Assembly: GCA_964247055.1 (NCBI GenBank)
Contig: OZ176055.1
Coordinates: 7,750,001 to 7,814,000, forward strand
Origin: Paragordius varius
Lineage: Eukaryota; Nematomorpha
DNA: 64,000 nt
Direction of reading: 5' to 3'
Shown here: positions 58,704 through 64,000 of the stretch, piece after piece
Layout: each line of letters starts with the position of its first letter
How positions within the stretch are numbered: the first letter of the stretch is position 1
Notes under the pieces: generated by a model
The model's input: the letters and a program-made list of their open reading frames with translations, nothing else
What the model was told of the DNA's origin: nothing
Database searches by the model: none
Translations under genes and position numbers: made by a program

Positions 58704-61700
58704 TATATGAATTGTACCACCCAAAACGGCTCCAATATTTTCAATTTTTTACAAAAAGCTTTTGGGGCTGTGCCAAACAAGACATGTTCAAATTATCGCG
58801 GAAGCTTCAGTCAAAATTTATTATAAAGGCCAAAACTTTTCTATATTATGTAGTTTTTCGTCTTTCGTTCTTATAAAATCTAGATTGGTTATCTTTTAAT
58901 AATTGTAAGTCAATGAATAAAAAGTTAAATTTAAATAAAAACCATAATTTTTATAATTTAGCTATATTTTTTAAGTATTTTAAAATGTTATAAATTAGTA
59001 TGATTCCGCTAGGTGTGCAAACGACTAATATCTTTCTTTGACAATTTTTTTTAAATATAGTCTACGTAGTTTTTATTTAAAATATTTAACTCAGTTTTAT
59101 TAATTTTAACCAAAACTTTTGCGACAATTCTCTCAGACAAAATTTGCAAAACCAAAAAAACGCGTTTCGTAAATACTAAATGGCGCGTTCAATTATTTCT
59201 ATTAATATTCATAATATATAAGGTGACCAGATTTTTTGAAGGAAAAAGCGGGACAAATCTGAGAAGGGGGGGTCATTGGGGGGTACAACCAAAATATACA
59301 AAAAATTTATTGTAATATTTATTTATTTTTTAACACAAATACATTATATAAAAAAATTGTACTTTACAGGTTGTTTGTTAAATTTACATGTGCACGAACA
59401 AAGGGTGAAGTGATTGTACTAAAAAAAATAATAAAGACGTCACAAGGTGCGCTGGGTGATGCAAGAAGCGGCACAAACAATATTTTTACAATTTAGCGAA
59501 TAATCTTAATCAAAACATTATTGGCAGATACACAACGCTATTCAAACAGCTACTGATTTGCCCTGGATGTTGAAAATATAGATCTTAAAATGCTTGGATA
59601 TTGTAGAACTGTTGGTTAGCTCTTTTGCTAGCGATTGAAATATTTATAAAGATGTGATCTCCTAGAATCCTATTTTTTATCACTGGTCAAAATTCCAAGT
59701 CAAAAAAGGTTAGAAAATAATTTTATACCCATTACCTAATCGCAATATTAAAAGCATCCAGTAAAAACAAGGCTCAATGAAAAGAATATAAAAATGTTAT
59801 ACAAACAGAAACGATTATTTGGAAGACAAGACGGTGCACAATGACATTTTTTATGAAGTATTATTAAATAAATATATTGAATAAAAATTTATATTATGGA
59901 CAACAGAAAAAAATACGTAGGATAGAAATGGTTAAAATAATTATTTTTAAACAAATTATGTTCCATACAATAATATTTTAATTGTAGAATTTGCATTATC
60001 TTTACCTGAACCACTGCTATTGAACGCGTTTTTCCATAGTAAATTAAGTAAGGACACGGAATCAAATTTAAGTTTTTCTAAATTATTATATTGCGGATGG
60101 TTAATGGTATAAAATTATTTTCTAACCGTTCTTCACATTGGAATTTTAGGATACTAACTTCATTGGCTACTTCGATTGCCGAAATTTTGTCACCTTCTAT
60201 AAATTTAATAACATTTTGAAAGAGAAGCTGGATTATGTAAGAATTCTAACCATATTTTTGAAGAATCACTTTCAAAAAACTTTTTTAAAGTTGTAGGACA
60301 TTTGTCCTGTGATAAAAAAATGATTTTAAAGGATCATACATTTTTAAAATTCTTTCGATAGCTGGCATAAAAGCTAACCAACGAGTTTTACAATATCCAA
60401 TCATTTTTTGATATTGAACTTCTGCATTTTCACAGAATTCCTTAAGCGTTTCAACGCATACCGTGTATATATTAACATAGGAATATATTTTAACTACTAC
60501 ATTTTCCACATCTAGGGGTAACAAATCAGCATCTGTTTGAATAGCGTTGTGTATTATAAATGTTTTGATTAAGATTATCTGTTAATTTATGAAAAATATT
60601 TTTTGTTCCCCTCCTTGCTTTTCCACCAAAGTTCGTATTGGTGTTGTCAGCGCAATATGCGATAATTTTGTCTTTTAAATTATTTTTTAGAATATGCATT
60701 ATTGAAGTAAATATTATTTCGGAATTTTCACCGGGTAGAGAAATTAAATGTAAAATTTTAATTTTTACTCCCGTTTCTGAATCCAAATATCTTATTCAAG
60801 TGGGAAATAATTTTGTTTCATGGTGATTTGATGCATCAGAGTATAGGGATAAAAAATTAATTTTCAGCACATCTTTTTGTATTTCGGAAAATGCATGTGG
60901 CGAAAGGGCATTGCACACAATGGCTTCAGCCTTTGTACGGGCACATGTAAATTTTTTATGGAATAACGTGCGAATAACTTGTGAGGTAAAAATCCATAGA
61001 TCTAAAGGAATGATTGTGATAAACGGCGTGAATAGATACCACGCACTCAGCTAGTGCCAAATTCTTTTCTTCCTCTCCAAAAGCGGTTTTTCGATAAAAA
61101 TCGCTCATTTTGTAAGATGATGCCGCCATATCCAAACATTTTTTTATGTTTCTGTGTTTCCATTAGTAATATCATGCTTGCCACCATGTTCTAGGGTGAA
61201 TTCCCCCTCGCATAAAAAACATTTAACAAATGATTAATTCTTCGTTTTGATAAAAGGAAATTCTTTCATTGATTTATCGTTGAATCTACAACCTCTTTTT
61301 GTATTCATACTTATAAACTACCATTAGTATAATAAATATTATATTACCTTAATTTTCTGGAATAAACGTGTAAGCTACCGATTTGTGGTATTAATGTGTC
61401 TTTTAATCTAGAGATTTGTGGTATTAACTTGGCTTTTTGATAATGATGACAGTAGTAGTAGGAAGCAAAGTGTATAATCATATGATATAAATTCGAAAAA
61501 AATAAATATTTTTAATTTGAAAATAAAAAATTTTAATTTAAAATTGAATAGAATTTAAAAATATTTTATGATAAAAAATTTAAACGGATAAAAAAAATTT
61601 ATTTGTATTAAAAAAATTTTTTTTAAGATAATCGTGAAAAAGCGGGACATTTTAAAAACGTAGCGGGAGGCGGGACAAAGTGTGAAAAAGCGGGACTGTC

Positions 61701-63932
61701 CCGCCAAAAGCGGGACGTCTGGTCACCTTAATAATATAACAAAAATGCCAAGAATTAACTGTTAACAAATTTTATTTGCATTTTATCTCATATAATGTAT
61801 AACCACATATAATTTTTTTTAGATTCTTAAAGTTATTTATTCGGTCATTAAAATTAGTCTCTTTTTGGGCACTATCCATAAATTGCAATAAATATATATT
61901 AATAAAATTATTTGAAATTATATCGACTTACCTATCATTATAATTATTATCGATTAGAATCTGCTCTGTCATACAAGATATTTGATTTAGTGTTTTATTT
62001 ATCTCTTCGTGATGGCGATTGACATTTTTGTTAGGGATTGAATATTTGTCCCCTGAAGACATTTGTTCCGAATCAGATTTTTCGAAATTCGGTTCACGTG
62101 TTAGGCTTTTGAGAAAACTTTTGCTTTTATCTGATTCGGTACATGCTAAAAGTAGATTTTGTTTGGAGCTTGTCAACTGAAATACGAAATATTACATATA
62201 TGAGTTATAAATTATTAAGAATAATTAGACTAAATTAGAAAACAAAATATTACATTCTTAAAAAAATGTTCAATTTTATAGAAAGGTTTCCGTTGTTTCT
62301 TTTTCCTTGCTTCCAAAATACTCATTTTAAGTTCCTCATTTTCTTTGCTTAATAATTCAACTTCCAAATTTAAGGCATCCAGTTTATCTTGGAGCAACAC
62401 TTGACAATCTTTAAGCTTGGCCTTGTTCTATATCAAAATGAATATTATACAATAACAATACCTCGTACTAGCATAAAGTATAAAGAATGCATTTTGATTT
62501 TCTTATTGTCCTTGTGCAAGGCTAAAAATAAATCCCATTAAATTATTCATCGAATGGGGATTGACTTTTAAACTAACTGTATAATTAATTACCAGGATCA
62601 GGATATTTTCCATGTCATTACGATAAACCATGCGTTCACATTCTAACGTTTGCAACATTTGTTGTTTATCTTGAGCATGTAAGTCACTCGCTTCCAATAG
62701 TTGACGTTTCAAATTTTTAATTGTTTCATGATGCTGAATCACGGCTTTTTTGAGCTCTGCCCGTTCCAAGTTCCAAGATTCTTCGATTTTAGCCTTTCTA
62801 TCGCGCCATTTCATACGTTCAACCGCATTCGACCGTTGAGACAGAGCAATTTCCTCCCGGTAGCCCTGTAGTTTGCTCTCCATCTAAAGGGAAAATGCAA
62901 ATTACAGCTGGATTTTTTTAAATAATAATAAATTTATATACGGATCTCTGCTGAAATTTATAATACGATCCCACAAAAATTATATTAATCTTGTATTATA
63001 TGATAAGTTATTTTTAAGTTTTTTAAAAGTGTGTTCAGATACACTGAGGGGGAGTTTTTAATACAAAATTCGCGGGTGTAACACCGTATAAAAAAATAAA
63101 CCTATAAATGTGTCAACAAATGGATTTTTTTGATGAGCAAATATTTCATGTTAATGATGTATTCAGAACTTAATTGAGGGTCTAGTCTAGTAAGACAAAT
63201 ATTATAAACTAATAAGGGCCAATCTTTAATATATTGCCTGTATTGCTTAAAATTATTGGGTATTTAGTAATGAGGGAACATAAATATTACAACACCAATT
63301 TGAAAATCGTTTTTATAAAAATCCTATTTACAATAAATTTATAATTTATAAATGACAGGCATTTGATATATTATGTATTTTATCACCATCATATAAATAT
63401 AATGACAGCAAACTTGTGAAATAATTGATTTTAAGCGTTCGATTTCGCTCATTAGCTTAGTTCTGTTTTCATCAGTGATCACTTTTTCTTGAGCATTAGT
63501 GGCACGGAGTTCCATAGTAAGTTTTTCAAATTCTTGGCATTTTTGCCGATATTTAGCTGTAAGGGTTTGTTGATGAATCAATTGTTTTTGATACTCACTT
63601 GTATCTTTGCCTAAGGACGCTTCAGATAAATGTATGTTTGATAAAATTGGATAACTTTTCCATTTTGATTGTAAGATGTTTTGTTCCATGATGGAATTGT
63701 CATTGATCTGTTTATTGTTTTTAAAGATAACAGTTCTTAAATGTTTGTTTAACGTTTCTCTCTCGTGTCTTAAATGGTTATTATCAGTTTCTAAATCTTC
63801 TATTTTTGAATACAATTCTTTGATTTCGGTAAACGCTAAATTTCTCTGATTGCTCCACTCCTCTTGATCCTTTTTGTGCTCTTTAGTCATCCGTTCGAAT
63901 TTGCTTTGTGCAGATTTCAATAGTATTGATAT
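52750..63932 (-). CDS. Coiled-coil protein gene, 3' part (5' end outside the window)
   Basis: Six exons on the minus strand keep one frame: 63414-63932, 62593-62883, 62254-62427, 61932-62176, 58276-58505, 52750-53702. They give about 803 residues. The first three form heptad-rich coiled coil (for example QEEWSNQRNLAFTEIKELYS, HETIKNLKRQLLEASDLHAQ, and LEVELLSKENEELKMSILEA). The rest is Ser/Asn/Lys-rich and probably disordered. Splice phases are 0, 0, 0, 2, 1, and the two split codons become AGA and GAA. The arrangement recalls centrosomal or cytoskeletal scaffold proteins such as Cep63/Deup1, but no diagnostic motif was recognised, so the function is unknown. The gene is convergent with the POU gene. 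Confidence 0.75.
53860..54640 (-). pseudogene. mariner transposase remnant (minus strand)
   Basis: Minus-strand frames give LWVPHMNDKLK followed by SFFYRIVIGNEKCVYLIRG (54307-54618), the middle of a mariner transposase. After frame changes come LLYDNAASA and IPHSPYSLDFGPSDYS, matching the DNARPH and PHPPYSPDLAPSD region. Several stops and frameshifts make it dead. Terminal repeats were not located. It lies in the 53703-58275 intron of the coiled-coil gene. Confidence 0.75.
54641..55680. other. Intron of the coiled-coil gene, no clear element
   Basis: AT-rich intron; the first 250 bases may still belong to the mariner N-terminal part. No gene was recognised. Confidence 0.3.
55690..56136 (+). 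pseudogene. mariner transposase, N-terminal remnant
   Basis: Plus-strand frames give MSNFVPKKIIFATCLAI and, further on, KDGRCGRPHNCKDAKEQALL then DDGPT and KQIAEALHVKQK. This is the DNA-binding part of a mariner transposase (GRP linker, then a second helix-turn-helix). In-frame stops interrupt it. It ends abruptly at the fold-back repeat at 56137. Its 5' leader resembles the leader of the next mariner copy near 57160. Confidence 0.7.
56137..57040. repeat. Dispersed family F copy with inverted arms
   Basis: TTTTAGATGTGGGCTCTG at the left is mirrored by AGAGTCCACATCTAAAA near 56765-56785. The arms (about 56143-56325 and 56625-56790) are inverted copies around a spacer. Beyond the right arm, the segment to about 57010 matches repeats at 8640 and 9716. 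It separates the mariner N-terminal piece from the next mariner copy, so it probably inserted there. Non-coding. Confidence 0.6.
57060..58165 (+). pseudogene. mariner transposase remnant (plus strand)
   Basis: Recognisable pieces in changing frames: LFVRRIVTDDKSWEVG near 57590, then LHCNAPYH, then MEIFSPPDLAPSNSCIFALL near 57840-57900, and VEADGQYFA near 58010. These are the D-D region, the PPDLAPSD block and the ADGQYF end of a mariner transposase. Many stops and frameshifts make it a fossil of a plain DNA transposon. Confidence 0.75.
58276..58505 (-). CDS. Coiled-coil gene exon between two transposon-filled introns
   Basis: Starts after TTATCTTAG, completing the split Arg codon, with FSKAITQFPPDESLTTHKLG. 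It ends NLNQKDIE plus G before GTACCG. The leftover G pairs with AA at 53702 to make Glu, so the frame continues into the last exon. Reading through instead would stop at 58229 after KPF. The exon is rich in Lys, Ser and Thr (KLSKKPPHLAKTTGESSKGG) and has no known domain. Confidence 0.65.
58506..59210. other. Intron of the coiled-coil gene before the hAT
   Basis: AT-rich with a short TA-rich microsatellite near 58670-58705. No recognised gene. Confidence 0.35.
59219..61730 (-). mobile_element. hAT transposon copy 2, 2,512 bases, complete ends
   Basis: Same length, ends and orientation as copy 1. It is flanked by a different target duplication ATAATATA (59211-59218 and 61731-61738), so it is a separate insertion and not a segmental duplication. 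Comparison by eye shows near identity; one difference was found, G at 59537 against A at 50418. It lies in an intron of the coiled-coil gene and carries the same decayed transposase (ORF pieces at 60285-60524 and 60526-60786). Confidence 0.9.
61932..62176 (-). CDS. Coiled-coil gene exon, Ser/Lys-rich
   Basis: Starts after CGTATTTCAG with LTSSKQNLLLACTESDKSKS and ends NNYND plus AG before GTAAGT, a perfect donor. The two leftover bases pair with an A at 58505 to give Arg. A Glu/Asn-rich helix (RHHEEINKTLNQISCMTEQI) closes the exon. The following intron contains a whole hAT. Confidence 0.8.
62254..63932 (-). CDS. Coiled-coil gene, upstream exons (coiled-coil region)
   Basis: Exon 63414-63932 starts after TGCATTAG with ISILLKSAQSKFERMTKEHK and ends IERLKSIISQ before GTTTGC. 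Exon 62593-62883 starts after CCCTTTAG with MESKLQGYREEIAL and ends MENILIL before GTAATT. Exon 62254-62427 starts after GATATAG with NKAKLKDCQVLLQDKLDALN and ends in KKKQRKPFYKIEHFFKN before GTAATA. All are phase 0. The basic cluster KKKQRKP at the end of the third exon is the only distinct motif. Confidence 0.8.
62884..63413. other. Intron of the coiled-coil gene
   Basis: AT-rich, no recognised element. Flanked by GTTTGC at the donor and CCCTTTAG at the acceptor on the minus strand. Confidence 0.4.
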
Positions 63933-64000
63933 CTAATGCAGAGACAATATTTATATAATTAAAATATATTTAACGCATTTTTTGAAAATTTTTATAACAT

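Overview
This window is strongly AT-rich metazoan nuclear DNA. It carries spliced genes, including a class 2 POU homeobox gene, and a dense load of transposon remnants. The POU sequence fits the nubbin/Pdm and Oct-1/Oct-2 group. Together with EB modules and abundant hAT, mariner, Helitron and Penelope remnants, this suggests an arthropod or other ecdysozoan, but the species cannot be fixed from the sequence. No tRNA, rRNA, CRISPR array or bacterial-type feature was seen.

Layout. 1-1194: tail of a Penelope-like retroelement, then a hAT end fragment. 2639-7604 (+): a gene for a single-pass receptor, built from a C-type lectin domain, eight cysteine-rich EB-type modules, a transmembrane helix and a tyrosine-rich cytoplasmic tail with an NPxY motif. 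Several of its introns are only 21-29 nt. 7.6-11.1 kb: mosaic of dispersed repeats. 11.16-46.4 kb (+): the POU gene. A candidate first coding exon at 11162-11285 is followed by a roughly 28.5-kb intron, and then by a compact block of coding exons from 39.8 to 46.4 kb that contains the POU-specific domain and the homeodomain. The large intron holds a fold-back hAT with a Helitron nested in it, several short hAT and TTAA-type MITEs, and an 8-kb stretch (28.8-36.2 kb) with few recognisable repeats.

46.4-52.7 kb: convergent intergenic DNA with a TTAA MITE that has itself received a Helitron, and an intact-ended 2,512-bp hAT element. 52.75-63.93 kb (-): 3' part of a coiled-coil protein gene whose 5' end lies beyond the window. 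One intron holds a second 2,512-bp copy of the same hAT; another holds three decayed mariner pieces and a fold-back repeat.

The three host genes show no sign of acting in one pathway. The receptor gene and the POU gene both have introns below 30 nt, so the host apparently splices extremely short introns. That and the receptor architecture are the most notable observations. Exon boundaries were set by eye from GT/AG sites and reading-frame phase; no transcript or homology search was available.
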